27,271 nt of DNA, from NCBI RefSeq assembly GCF_049615385.1, contig NZ_JBMZFL010000024.1, one strand, 5' to 3'. Under the pieces are notes generated by a model. That model saw nothing but the letters and a program-made list of their open reading frames with translations, ran no database searches and had not been told where the DNA came from. Shown here piece after piece: positions 14,392 to 22,926 of the stretch. Every line of letters starts with the position of its first letter. The first letter of the stretch is position 1. Both the position numbers and the translations under genes were made by a program. Source of the stretch: Aequoribacter sp049615385. Lineage in GTDB: Bacteria > Pseudomonadota > Gammaproteobacteria > Pseudomonadales > Halieaceae.

Positions 14392-16212
14392 ATGAAACAC
14401 GAAGAATGGGTTCACGAACTTAAAGACGAGGAAAGAGGCCACGGCAAGTACCGTGAGCGCGCGCGCAAGTTTGAAAAGCGCTACCTTGCTGTTGATGAGC
14501 CGTCTAATTTCAACATCTTCTGGTCAAACGTCCAGATTAAGCAATCTGCATTGTATTCGCAGACACCTAAAGCCGATGTAAGGCGGCGCTATCGTGGTGA
14601 CGATCTAGATCAGAACTCAGCTAAGAATAAAGCTGCATTGATCCTTGAGCGCGCATTAGAGTTTTCCATCGATCAGTATGACTTTGATGGCGTGATGAAT
14701 GGCTCGATTAACACGTTTTTGTATGCTGGCTTGGGCCAGTGTCGGGTCAATTACGATGCGTTCTTTGGGCAGGGTGAGCCTACATTTAAGCAGTTAGAAA
14801 CGCGCAATATTGAGGATGTAGACAAGTTTTTTGATGGTGATGAAGAGATAGCGCGTGCTGATGTGGTTGAAGATCCACAGACCGGCGAGCCTTCGTTGCA
14901 AGAAAACCATGACGTTATTGATTTTCAGCAGGTCACAACCACCACTGTTCCTTGGTCTAGATTTCGTTGGTCGATGGCGAAAGATTACGAAACGGTATGG
15001 TGGCAGGGTGAAGATCACTTTCTAACCGATGAGCAGGTGCGTGATACATTCATGCTTAGTTCTGAAGATCATGTGCCGTTGGCGTTTAATTCTAACGGTG
15101 ATGAGAAGGGCGCAGAGCAAGAAGGCAAGCTAGCTAAAGTCACTGAGGTTTGGGATAAGAAGACCCGTGAGCATTTTGGGATGATCGATGGTTTGTCGAA
15201 GAAGCTCATGTTTAGAGCGGGTGAGCAGCAAGCCGATGATGACCCTTTGGGGCTGCAAGGCTTCTGGCCGTATCCAAAGCCGCTATTTGATAATGCGGTT
15301 TCGGGTAAATGGGTACCTATCCCTGAATATAATTACTACCAAAAGCAAGCCTTACACATTGAAGAGTCTACGCGACGCATCGAAGCGTTAACTCGTGAGC
15401 TTAAGTGGCGCGGGGTTAAAGACGGATCTTTTCCAGGCCTTGATGATGTAGCAACGGCCGAAGATGGCGCGTTTGTAGCGGTAGAGAACTTCGCTGCTAG
15501 GTTTGGTGATAAAGGGCTTGAGAGCGTGATGAAGGCGCTACCCTTGAATGAATTGTCCCAGACTATCGGCAGACTGTATGAGTCTCGTGAAGCGTCTAAA
15601 CAGGAAGTGTTCGAGATCACAGGTATCGCGGATATTGTCCGAGGGGCAACGAACCCTAATGAGACTTTGGGCGCACAACAGCTAAAAGGCCAGTTCGCTA
15701 ATATGCGGATAGCCAAGCAACAAAAGCTGATTCAGCAGTATGTGAGAGAGATCTTCCGCATTAAGGCTGAAATCATCGCAGAGCACTTTGAACCACAGGT
15801 TTTGGAGCTGATGACCGGCGAGCAATGTACGCCAGAGATTAAGGCGATTATGAATTCTGATGTTCTGCGGGCGTTTGCTGTGGACATTGAGACGGATTCG
15901 ACGGTTATTGCAGATCAGGCACAAGAACAGCAAAACAGGGTTGAAGTGATTACTTCGATCACTGAGCTAATTAGTGCATGGGCACCAATGGCCGCGCAAC
16001 AGCCTCAGTTAGTGCCGGTAGTGAATGACATGGTTCAGTTCTTGTTGGGCGCATTTAAGGCGGGATCGGCGCTTGAAGAGACGTTTGAGAGGTTGAATGA
16101 AAGTAACCAGCCAGCAGCACCCGGTCTTCAAGGACTGGCTCAAGGCGGCGTTGGGGGAGTGGTACCAGGGGCCGCTGTCCCCGATGCTGGTAACCCTATC
16201 CCTATTAGATGA
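14392..16212 (+). CDS. Portal protein (podovirus, P22/Bcep22-like)
   Basis: The portal is a dodecameric ring at one capsid vertex through which DNA enters and leaves. This 606-residue protein begins with a helical charged N-terminus (WVHELKDEERGHGKYRERARKFEKRY), then NFNIFWSNVQIKQSALYSQTPKADVRRRY (in two parts, about 39-68), characteristic of this portal group. Later come VPWSRFRWSMAKDY, KPLFDNA and a long helical C-terminal part including ATNPNETLGAQQLKGQ and GTA-like stem helices. The Gly/Pro-rich tail (last 35 residues) overlaps the following gene. Position after terminase supports the call. Confidence 0.9.
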   Translation: MKHEEWVHELKDEERGHGKYRERARKFEKRYLAVDEPSNFNIFWSNVQIKQSALYSQTPKADVRRRYRGDDLDQNSAKNKAALILERALEFSIDQYDFDGVMNGSINTFLYAGLGQCRVNYDAFFGQGEPTFKQLETRNIEDVDKFFDGDEEIARADVVEDPQTGEPSLQENHDVIDFQQVTTTTVPWSRFRWSMAKDYETVWWQGEDHFLTDEQVRDTFMLSSEDHVPLAFNSNGDEKGAEQEGKLAKVTEVWDKKTREHFGMIDGLSKKLMFRAGEQQADDDPLGLQGFWPYPKPLFDNAVSGKWVPIPEYNYYQKQALHIEESTRRIEALTRELKWRGVKDGSFPGLDDVATAEDGAFVAVENFAARFGDKGLESVMKALPLNELSQTIGRLYESREASKQEVFEITGIADIVRGATNPNETLGAQQLKGQFANMRIAKQQKLIQQYVREIFRIKAEIIAEHFEPQVLELMTGEQCTPEIKAIMNSDVLRAFAVDIETDSTVIADQAQEQQNRVEVITSITELISAWAPMAAQQPQLVPVVNDMVQFLLGAFKAGSALEETFERLNESNQPAAPGLQGLAQGGVGGVVPGAAVPDAGNPIPIR

Positions 16213-16516
16213 TGATCTGAATATCATTGCTGTCTGTGGCTTTGAGGGCTTCGACGGCGTTGGTATTGAAGGAATGATCGCGGGCCGTCCTGGTAACAAG
16301 CGATTTATTAAAGAGGTTTTTAAGTACGTATTTGACCAGCTTCAAGTGCGCCGATTTACCGTGCGAGTGTCAGAGAACAACGAAGCGGCTTATCGGTTTG
16401 ATTTGAAGTTGGGTTTTATTGAAGAAGGCCGCTTAAGGCAGGCCGGTAAAGATGGTGAGGACATAATTATCCTTGGAATGTTGAGGAACGAATGCAAATG
16501 GTTATCAAATGAGTAG
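16097..16516 (+). CDS. GNAT-family acetyltransferase overlapping portal
   Basis: This 139-residue protein resembles phage GNAT acetyltransferases, which move an acetyl group from acetyl-CoA to an amine. Visible elements are a central strand (IIAVCGFEGFDGVGIEGMIA split by a turn), GRPGNKRFIKEVFKYVF (63-79, in the acetyl-CoA loop/helix position), and RVSENNEAAYRFDLKLGFIEEG (90-111), the family's C-terminal signature. The start ATG has GAGAGG four bases upstream, inside the portal gene, so the first 116 bases are read in two frames. The substrate is unknown; a virion or host protein is possible. Its end overlaps the next gene by 8 bases. Confidence 0.75.
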   Translation: MKVTSQQHPVFKDWLKAALGEWYQGPLSPMLVTLSLLDDDLNIIAVCGFEGFDGVGIEGMIAGRPGNKRFIKEVFKYVFDQLQVRRFTVRVSENNEAAYRFDLKLGFIEEGRLRQAGKDGEDIIILGMLRNECKWLSNE

Positions 16517-17657
16517 CAGCAAAGGCGGCGGTTCAGTTCGTCAACCAGACGTGCCAGATCCGGTAGATGCGATTAACGCACAAGCGGCGGCTAATCGTGT
16601 TGATACAGTCAACCCGTTTAGTTCGACGCGATATGTGAGCAACGAAGCGCCTGTTCCTGTTAATACATCGACTGGGAAAGGTGGCGGTACAGGCCAACAG
16701 TTTATCCCGCTGCCTGATGGTGGCGTGAGACAAGTTATCCCTGGCGGTACTGGTCCGCGTTTTGGCGGGTCTAGTCCTGAACCTTTTGGTGGGCGTACTT
16801 CTTCGGCGGACTTCACGCAAATAACCGAATTCTCACCAGAGCTTAACGCGGTGTTTAATCGTGCGGTTGGCTCGGCTCTAGGTGGTCCTGACGATTCACG
16901 GACACCACAGCGTTTACTACCATCTGCGTTATTCGATACACAAGCGGTTAGCCCAGATCGAGATTCTGCTAACTTTGACACCTTCGCGCCGACTGATTTG
17001 GACAGTTCACGGTTAGAACAATCTATCTTTGATCGCTCTACTTCGTTGCTTGATCCACAATTGGCACAGCGGGAACGCAGCTTACGGCAGAATCTAGCAG
17101 ATAGAGGTCTTCCAGAAGGCTCTGAGGCGTACAATACAGCGCTTAACTTTGAGCTAGACCAAGCCAATAGAGCGCGGGCAGATGCGGCGCTTGGCGCAGT
17201 ACAGGCGGGACAGGATGCGTTTAATACAGATAGGGCGTTTGACTTTGCGTCTTTTGCTAATGAGCGGGACTTTGCAGGCAATCAAGAACAGATTGATAGG
17301 GCGTTCGACACTGATTCGTTTGAAGCAGATAGGAACTTCCAACAGCAACTTAATCAACAAGACTTTAACAACCGTCTGACGTTGGACGAGGGGGATCGTT
17401 CGTTCTTCTTGAACAACGCAAACCTTGCGAATGCTCGCGACCAGATAGATTTTGGTCAGATTGCATCGCTATTGGGGCTGTCTCAAGGGTCGGGCAATAA
17501 CATTGCGCCAATTGACGTACAGGGTGCGATTAATAACGCCTCTGGTGTTGCTCAGACAAACTATGCGAATTCAGTGGCTAATGCTAACTCTCAAAGAGCT
17601 TCGTTGAATAACAACGTATCAGCTGGTGCCTCGATTCTTGCGGCGTTACTTGCCTAA
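16509..17657 (+). CDS. Probable virion/ejection-region protein (382 aa)
   Basis: This protein has a disordered Gly/Pro/Ser-rich N-terminal third, and a helical second half containing LDPQLAQRERSLRQNLADRG and LPEGSEAYNTALNFELDQAN (about 180-220). This signature is common in phage proteins encoded after podovirus portal genes: the DPxLxxER...L...RGLxxGSEAYN pattern followed by many Asn/Gln-rich helices. The role is not firmly known. Structural or DNA-ejection association is inferred from position and from the two downstream ejection-like genes. Confidence 0.6.
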   Translation: MSSSKGGGSVRQPDVPDPVDAINAQAAANRVDTVNPFSSTRYVSNEAPVPVNTSTGKGGGTGQQFIPLPDGGVRQVIPGGTGPRFGGSSPEPFGGRTSSADFTQITEFSPELNAVFNRAVGSALGGPDDSRTPQRLLPSALFDTQAVSPDRDSANFDTFAPTDLDSSRLEQSIFDRSTSLLDPQLAQRERSLRQNLADRGLPEGSEAYNTALNFELDQANRARADAALGAVQAGQDAFNTDRAFDFASFANERDFAGNQEQIDRAFDTDSFEADRNFQQQLNQQDFNNRLTLDEGDRSFFLNNANLANARDQIDFGQIASLLGLSQGSGNNIAPIDVQGAINNASGVAQTNYANSVANANSQRASLNNNVSAGASILAALLA

Positions 17658-18223
17658 TGGTTAGCAATGAAGAGTTTGCGCGCATCATGGCGTCGTATAA
17701 CTACCAGCCACAACAGCAGCAGCAACAGCAAACAGGCAGTCCGTTAAGCGGCTTGGGTACTTTGGCCTCTCTGTTTTCAAGTGGAAGCGGTGGCGGTGGA
17801 TTAGGTAGCAGCCTTGGTGGTTTATTTGGTGGTGGCGGCGGCGGTGCAAGTTTTGCGACAGCTTCCCAGGCAAGCCCTGGTTTGAGCGCGTTTAGTGGTG
17901 GTGGGGCAGCAGGAGGCAGCGCAGCAGGTGGCGGTACTAGCGCTCTGGCAGCGGCTGGACCTTATGCGGCTATTGCTGGTGCGGTACTGGCGGCGGCGAA
18001 CTACAACGTTAACCAGGGCTATCACTCATGGTCGGACTTCTGGTCGAATAAAGGGCCGTCTAAGTTGGCGGACGAGTACGGGCCAAAGATTGACAAGTAT
18101 GCGCCTGGTATTGGATCGCATATTAAAGGGGTTTCAGATATTGCCAGCGGTGACTTTAACAACGGTTTTGACCATCTGGGTCGGAGCCTCAAAAGCAGCT
18201 TAACTTTAGGGTTGTTGGATTAA
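17657..18223 (+). CDS. Glycine-rich virion-associated protein (188 aa)
   Basis: The start codon shares a base with the previous stop (TAATG). A run of nine Gln (residues 18-26 region, broken by Pro) is followed by a long Gly/Ser/Ala low-complexity region to about residue 100. A hydrophobic Ala-rich segment AIAGAVLAAANY comes next, then a structured C-terminus (SWSDFWSNKGPSKLADEYGP). Hydrophobic, Gly-rich internal proteins of this kind in podophages may insert in the host membrane during DNA ejection, which is inferred here. No family name can be assigned. Confidence 0.55.
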   Translation: MVSNEEFARIMASYNYQPQQQQQQQTGSPLSGLGTLASLFSSGSGGGGLGSSLGGLFGGGGGGASFATASQASPGLSAFSGGGAAGGSAAGGGTSALAAAGPYAAIAGAVLAAANYNVNQGYHSWSDFWSNKGPSKLADEYGPKIDKYAPGIGSHIKGVSDIASGDFNNGFDHLGRSLKSSLTLGLLD

Positions 18224-19302
18224 TGGAATTTACACGCGAACAAGACGATGTGCAGGCGACGCGATTACGCCAACGATTGGCAGCGGCTTTAGCGCTTCAG
18301 AACAAGGCACCTAATGCGGATACAGGCATTGTTGACGGTATTGGGAAGTTGGCCTTAGCGCTAAGAAATAGAGGCTCTCAGGGGCAACTAGACGCTATCA
18401 ATGACCGTGAGCGCACAAGAGATATTGAGGCGGCGCAGGCGGGCAATATTTTTGATGTTAGAGATCCACAATTACAGAGATTGGCGGCGACGCTTGCAGG
18501 TCAGCGGTCAAAGCCTCGACCAACGGCCAAAGATGCGACAGGACGGGTCAGGTTCGTTGATGACGGTAGTTTAGCTTTCGCTGATGTAGATACATCTGGC
18601 CTAGTTTCTCCTAAAGATCAATTCGACCAAAACGCAAGAGCGCAAGAATTGCGTGCGCGTGATTTAGGTTTGAAGGAGGATGCGAACAACCGCCAGGCGA
18701 CTAAAATTTCAGCGGCTTCTGAAAAAGCTATGATTGGCTTCCAAGATCAGGCTATTTCTAGTGGTAGAGCTAGATTCGAGCTTGAGAGCTTAGCGGACAA
18801 TTTTGAAGCTAGAGCAGATGAGATCTCTGCTGGTGCGTTCGCTACGTCTGGCGAGGCGTTAAAGTCTATTGTTGGTTCGCAAGACGCTGAGACATTACTA
18901 AGAAAGCAATATGCGTCTTTGAGAAGCTCACAAGCTGTTAAGAACCTTCCGCCTGGTGTTGCATCGGACAAAGATATTGCTTTGGCTTTAGAGGGCTTCC
19001 TCCCAACCAATGCGGACCCAATTGCAATAGCTTCTTTCTTGCGAGGCATGGCTAAGCTATCGGCATTTGATGAATCATTTAGCAGGTTTGCGGCTGGACA
19101 CATTGACAGCCAAAGCTCGGCAAGAGGATTGCTTAAAGCGTGGGATGAGAGTGCAGAGAAGGCGGAGGCTGAATCATTGCTTTCATCTCAAGATAGCGCA
19201 TCTGTAGACCAGGATTCGCCGCCAGGCGAAGGTGATGTTATCTCAAACGCCGCCGGTGACGAACTCATATTCCGTAGCGGTCAGTGGGTTCCCAATGCCT
19301 GA
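18223..19302 (+). CDS. Probable DNA-ejection (internal virion) protein
   Basis: A mostly helical 359-residue protein. The middle/C-terminal part has LESLADNFEARADEISAG, LLRKQYASLRSSQAVKNLPPG, SDKDIALALEGFLP and IASFLRGMAKL (about 183-275), a pattern I associate with podovirus DNA-transfer proteins related to P22 ejection genes. These leave the capsid first and help DNA cross the periplasm. It starts on a TAATG junction. The tail (ELIFRSGQWVPN) is a short beta motif. It lies between the Gly-rich protein and the larger ejection-like gene. Confidence 0.6.
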   Translation: MEFTREQDDVQATRLRQRLAAALALQNKAPNADTGIVDGIGKLALALRNRGSQGQLDAINDRERTRDIEAAQAGNIFDVRDPQLQRLAATLAGQRSKPRPTAKDATGRVRFVDDGSLAFADVDTSGLVSPKDQFDQNARAQELRARDLGLKEDANNRQATKISAASEKAMIGFQDQAISSGRARFELESLADNFEARADEISAGAFATSGEALKSIVGSQDAETLLRKQYASLRSSQAVKNLPPGVASDKDIALALEGFLPTNADPIAIASFLRGMAKLSAFDESFSRFAAGHIDSQSSARGLLKAWDESAEKAEAESLLSSQDSASVDQDSPPGEGDVISNAAGDELIFRSGQWVPNA

Positions 19303-21316
19303 ATTGCCTGAAGGATTTGTTTTTAAACAGAGGGCGGGGGATAAAAAACATAAGCTGCCGAATGGCTTTTCTTACAAAAGCAGGCGGGCAGCACCTATCG
19401 ACCTAGCAGCGCAAGGCAATCAAGCGCAGCGAGATGTTGCTGCGGCTTTACCTGGCGCTGATGCTCGCCTGATAGCGATGGGCAGCGCTGTTAATGACGT
19501 TGGCCGCAATCTTGGCGAAATACCACAAGCGACGGGCTTTAATGATTTCTTAGGCGATATAGGAATAATCGACCCAGAGCGGGAAGAGGCGCGCCGGCAG
19601 CAAGTAAACGCTCGATCTATTGCGCGTGAAGCTGGACCTAGAGCTGCGTTAGAAGCCGAACAGCCTATTAATAATGCGATTGGTCGCGGTATTGGTGAAG
19701 CGGGCATGTTCGCGGCTACAGGCGGTGCTACCAGTATCCCTGCCGCTCTCATAGCGGGCGGATCAACAGCGGCGCTAGCGAGCACGCCAGATCAAGACCC
19801 TTGGGTTAATTTTGGCGTTGGTGCGTCATTGGGTGCATTGGTGCCGGTAGCTGCTAAAAGTATTGCGTCGTTTGTTTCACGACTATCCTCTAAGCCGTTA
19901 CAAGCGCTAGATGATGCGGGAAGACTCACGCCGGAAGCAAAAGAGGTTCTGATAAAGGCTGATGTTGCGCCGGAAGAATTGGGCGAAGACCTTGTGACTC
20001 AGATACGCCGCTCAGGTGTGGGCGAAAAGGAAGTGGATAGAATCCAGCTTTTCGAAGATCTTGGTATTCAGCCTACCACAGCAAACGTTACTCAAGCGCC
20101 AGGGGATTTTGTATTCCAAAACCAGTCTGTTAAGACGGGCGGCGCGGTAGCTGACTTGGTGGCAGAACAAGATAAAGCGATCAGTGCTCATTTTGACAAC
20201 ATGCTTGAGTCTACGGGTGCTGAGGGTGTTGATCTAATCAGCTCAGGACAGCGCGCGCTTGATGTTGCCTTTGATCGTGTGAATGCGGTTGATGAGGCGG
20301 TAAACCAGGCTTATACGGCAGCAAGAGCGGCGGCACCACAGGAAAAGATTGTTAACGTTGGCCGGCTCGCTTCTAAGATGCGTCAGTTTCGGTCTCAAAA
20401 CCCAGACTTCATCCGCTCGGTTAAGAGTGACTTGGAGCAACGCGGGTTAATCGATGGGCTATCCGCCAAAGGTCGAAGGGCTAGTGTTGAGTCTGTTGAA
20501 GAGGCGCGCCAAGCCATTAGGCAGATCATTAACGACGATCCCGCAAAGCGATCACGCATAGGCAAACAGCTTATTGACGCGCTAGATGATGATGTTTCGG
20601 CAGTAGCGGGAACGGATGTATTCAAAGATGCTCGGGCGGTTAAGTCTCGTTTTGAAAGATCAGTTGAGCGCGCACGAACAACGCGCAGAGATGCAGGCAA
20701 AGCGACACTTCTAGAGAACGTGATTGAAAACCGTGTTGATGCAAAAGACGTTATCAACAAGGTTCGAACGGCGCGGGTTGAAGATATTAAGCAGCTTAAA
20801 GAATTCTACTTATCTGGTTCACAAGCCGAGATAGAGGCGGGGCATCGTGCTTGGAATGAGGTTAGGGCGGGTGTACTTCGAGATTTGTACGAAAAAGCCT
20901 CGCCACTCAGCGGCAAGATAGACGATCAGGTTCTAGGGTTTTCGGGTCCTAAGTTTACGAAGGCTTTAAATGCCATTCAAAATGATCGATTGAATGTCTT
21001 ATTCAGTCCCGAAGAAATGACCATGCTTGGCCGGTTGTCTCGATTAGGTGAGCTTAGAACGCCAACGGTTGGCACAGCCACAGGCACAGGTCCTAGCGGT
21101 GTCGCAGTTGAGTTGATGGGTGCGGGTCGGGATGCAGCGACTTTAGCGACTAACTTAGATCCTAGTACCGCATTACTTTCTAGAATCACGTTTGGCTTGT
21201 TTAGCAAAATACGCCAAGCGCGGGCCGAACGGCGTTTTGTTCAGCCTGTTCAAGAGATTGCGAAATCTCTACCTAAGCGAATTACTCAGGGCGCGACGAT
21301 TCAAAGCCGGCCTTAA
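19295..21316 (+). CDS. Large internal virion / DNA-ejection protein
   Basis: This 673-residue protein starts at ATG 19295, overlapping the previous stop by 8 bases. An in-frame ATG at 19232 would add 21 residues but has no ribosome site and a long overlap. The sequence has an N-terminal PEGFVFKQ...LPNGF short motif typical of phage internal proteins (residues 4-25). A hydrophobic Gly/Ala region (about 130-190, GMFAATGGATSIPAALIAGG and similar) could insert in a membrane. The remainder is a long helical, charged body. Size and place match P22 gp16-like ejection proteins. No lysozyme domain is visible. Confidence 0.62.
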   Translation: MPELPEGFVFKQRAGDKKHKLPNGFSYKSRRAAPIDLAAQGNQAQRDVAAALPGADARLIAMGSAVNDVGRNLGEIPQATGFNDFLGDIGIIDPEREEARRQQVNARSIAREAGPRAALEAEQPINNAIGRGIGEAGMFAATGGATSIPAALIAGGSTAALASTPDQDPWVNFGVGASLGALVPVAAKSIASFVSRLSSKPLQALDDAGRLTPEAKEVLIKADVAPEELGEDLVTQIRRSGVGEKEVDRIQLFEDLGIQPTTANVTQAPGDFVFQNQSVKTGGAVADLVAEQDKAISAHFDNMLESTGAEGVDLISSGQRALDVAFDRVNAVDEAVNQAYTAARAAAPQEKIVNVGRLASKMRQFRSQNPDFIRSVKSDLEQRGLIDGLSAKGRRASVESVEEARQAIRQIINDDPAKRSRIGKQLIDALDDDVSAVAGTDVFKDARAVKSRFERSVERARTTRRDAGKATLLENVIENRVDAKDVINKVRTARVEDIKQLKEFYLSGSQAEIEAGHRAWNEVRAGVLRDLYEKASPLSGKIDDQVLGFSGPKFTKALNAIQNDRLNVLFSPEEMTMLGRLSRLGELRTPTVGTATGTGPSGVAVELMGAGRDAATLATNLDPSTALLSRITFGLFSKIRQARAERRFVQPVQEIAKSLPKRITQGATIQSRP

Positions 21317-21560
21317 CGACTTGGTAGTAAACCAGTACGCCGACTAACAGAACCACAGTGATTGTCGGATCGTAAAGACCTAAGCCCAAGGCGGCTAAGG
21401 CAACGGGAATGCCAGTTTTGTGGCGGCTTTCATAACGCTTCTTTGCTTTGGCGCGGTTCACAACATTCCAAAACGCACGCTCTTTAGCATCTCGCAAAGG
21501 GTTGTAGTTAACAAACGCTTCCTCAGCTTCTCGCTGTTTACGCTTCTTGCTTTTAAACAT
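21282..21560 (-). CDS. Antisense small membrane protein (92 aa)
   Basis: On the minus strand inside the late operon, a 92-residue frame starts with ATG at 21560. The basic N-terminus (MFKSKKRKQREAEEA) is followed by a charged helix and membrane segments at about residues 50-64 and 67-84 (ITVVLLVGVLVYYQVVKAGF). Its codon choice looks like normal coding, and the + strand has no good gene over 21317-21568, so I believe it is real. Its 3' end overlaps the ejection gene by 35 bases in convergent orientation. A weak ribosome site (AAAGG, 12 bases upstream) precedes it; a promoter is not obvious. Confidence 0.6.
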   Translation of the reverse strand: MFKSKKRKQREAEEAFVNYNPLRDAKERAFWNVVNRAKAKKRYESRHKTGIPVALAALGLGLYDPTITVVLLVGVLVYYQVVKAGFESSRPE

Positions 21561-21568
21561 AGGAATTT

Positions 21569-21901
21569 ATGCCTTTATATCAATATCGATGCACGTCCTG
21601 TGCGGATGAGTGTAGCGAATTTAACACCGTGGCCGATAGGCACGCAAACGCCCCTAAATGTGCCTGTGGTGGGCCAATGGTGATGCGAATCATGCCGGTA
21701 CAGGTCCAAGCGCAGATTTTAGGCGGTGGAACGCACCCAGGCTATCACTGTCCGGTCTCTGGCGAGTACGTCACCAGTCGCAAACAGCGCCGAAACATCA
21801 TGGCCGAACACAACTTAATCGAGGCAGGGGATAAGAACTCTGCTTCTAATCACGGTGAGCGAATGCTTGCTAATACCAATGGGACGAGGGTTTCAACATG
21901 A
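21569..21901 (+). CDS. FmdB-like zinc-ribbon protein (110 aa)
   Basis: The protein begins MPLYQYRCTSC, the hallmark of the FmdB/putative regulatory zinc-ribbon family, with cysteine pairs C8/C11 and C31/C33 (KCACGG). AGGAA lies six bases upstream. The C-terminal half (GYHCPVSGEYVTSRKQRR and an acidic/Asn tail) resembles the extensions seen on phage versions encoded just before scaffold genes. It may bind nucleic acid or act in assembly. Its stop overlaps the scaffold start as ATGA. Confidence 0.75.
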   Translation: MPLYQYRCTSCADECSEFNTVADRHANAPKCACGGPMVMRIMPVQVQAQILGGGTHPGYHCPVSGEYVTSRKQRRNIMAEHNLIEAGDKNSASNHGERMLANTNGTRVST

Positions 21902-22914
21902 GTGAGAGCGCCGAACAGGTCAGCTTGAAAGACGAAATGGGTGCGGTATATGACGCACAACTAGAAAACGATCCAGCACGCGAGGTTATACCTGATGCGG
22001 AAATCGACGGCGATGTTACAGAGGAAGAGGCAGTCGCAGAAGTCGAAGAGATCGCAGAGGAGGTTGTCGAAGACCTCCCAGAGCCGCTAACCGCGCCTCA
22101 ACATTGGCCAAAAGACAGACAAGAATTATTTAACGGTGCCACGCCAGAAATACAACAGGCGTGGATAGACCGAGAAACCGAAGTCGATAGAGGCTTCAAC
22201 GAAAAGAGTCAGCAGTTTCAGGAGATTCAAAACACCCTGAACCGCTACAACCAAGTGATAGACCCAATCCGCCAGAGCTTACAGCTCCAGGGTATGGATG
22301 AGGTGCAATGGCTCGGCCAAATGGCCGCCTACCAGGACGCCTTAAACCGAGACCCAATGAGCGTGATTCGGTCCGTCGCTAATCAGTATGGCGTTGATCT
22401 AAGTAATCTGGGTGGGCAGTCTGATGAATTTCAAGACCCCGCACTAACCGCTTTGAAAGACGAACTACAGTCCGTGAAACAGCAGCTTTCGCAGGCGACA
22501 CAGACCCAGGAACAGTACGCGCAGCAACAAGCTCAATATGAGCAGAAACAAGCTGAAAAACAGGTCATTGCTTTTAAAGAACAGACTAACGCTGAAGGTC
22601 AGCTAGAGCACCCGCATTTCGCGGCAGTGCAAAATGACATCATTAAGTTGGTGCATGGGTATAAGGCGATTGAGGTGCCTGTTCCAGGCATCCACGATCT
22701 ATATGCCGAAGCAGTCAGATCTCGTGAAGACCTTACTCAAGCCGATAAGGTTGAGGCAGAGGCTCAACGCATGAAAGAAGCGGCAGAACGTGCGCAAAAA
22801 GCAAAATCGGGTAGTGCTCGTCCCAAAGGCTCAGCAGTTGATGCGGGAGCAAACAAGCCACAGACATTGAAAGATGAACTGTCGGCGCAATACGACCAAA
22901 TGGTAAACCAATAG
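21898..22914 (+). CDS. Capsid scaffolding protein
   Basis: A 338-residue, highly acidic, helical protein immediately before the major capsid gene, the usual place for scaffold. An acidic disordered N-terminus (about 1-60, E/D/V-rich) is followed by LTAPQHWPKDRQELF (residues 63-77, typical of this scaffold group). A long Gln-rich coiled coil comes next (about 185-225, QQLSQATQTQEQYAQQQAQY), then a basic C-terminal segment (KAKSGSARPKGS) of the sort that contacts the capsid protein. It guides prohead assembly and is expelled or degraded before packaging. Confidence 0.8.
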   Translation: MSESAEQVSLKDEMGAVYDAQLENDPAREVIPDAEIDGDVTEEEAVAEVEEIAEEVVEDLPEPLTAPQHWPKDRQELFNGATPEIQQAWIDRETEVDRGFNEKSQQFQEIQNTLNRYNQVIDPIRQSLQLQGMDEVQWLGQMAAYQDALNRDPMSVIRSVANQYGVDLSNLGGQSDEFQDPALTALKDELQSVKQQLSQATQTQEQYAQQQAQYEQKQAEKQVIAFKEQTNAEGQLEHPHFAAVQNDIIKLVHGYKAIEVPVPGIHDLYAEAVRSREDLTQADKVEAEAQRMKEAAERAQKAKSGSARPKGSAVDAGANKPQTLKDELSAQYDQMVNQ

Positions 22915-22926
22915 GAGTTAGCTTAA

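Noticed and set aside
16541..17281. 246-codon minus-strand frame opposite the virion gene after GNAT.
   Set aside because: Ser/Ala/Arg-rich composition typical of an antisense shadow; the + strand frame has the recognisable phage motifs.
19232..19294. 21-residue N-terminal extension of the large ejection protein.
   Set aside because: No ribosome site and it lies wholly inside the upstream gene. The ATG at 19295 gives the usual short overlap.
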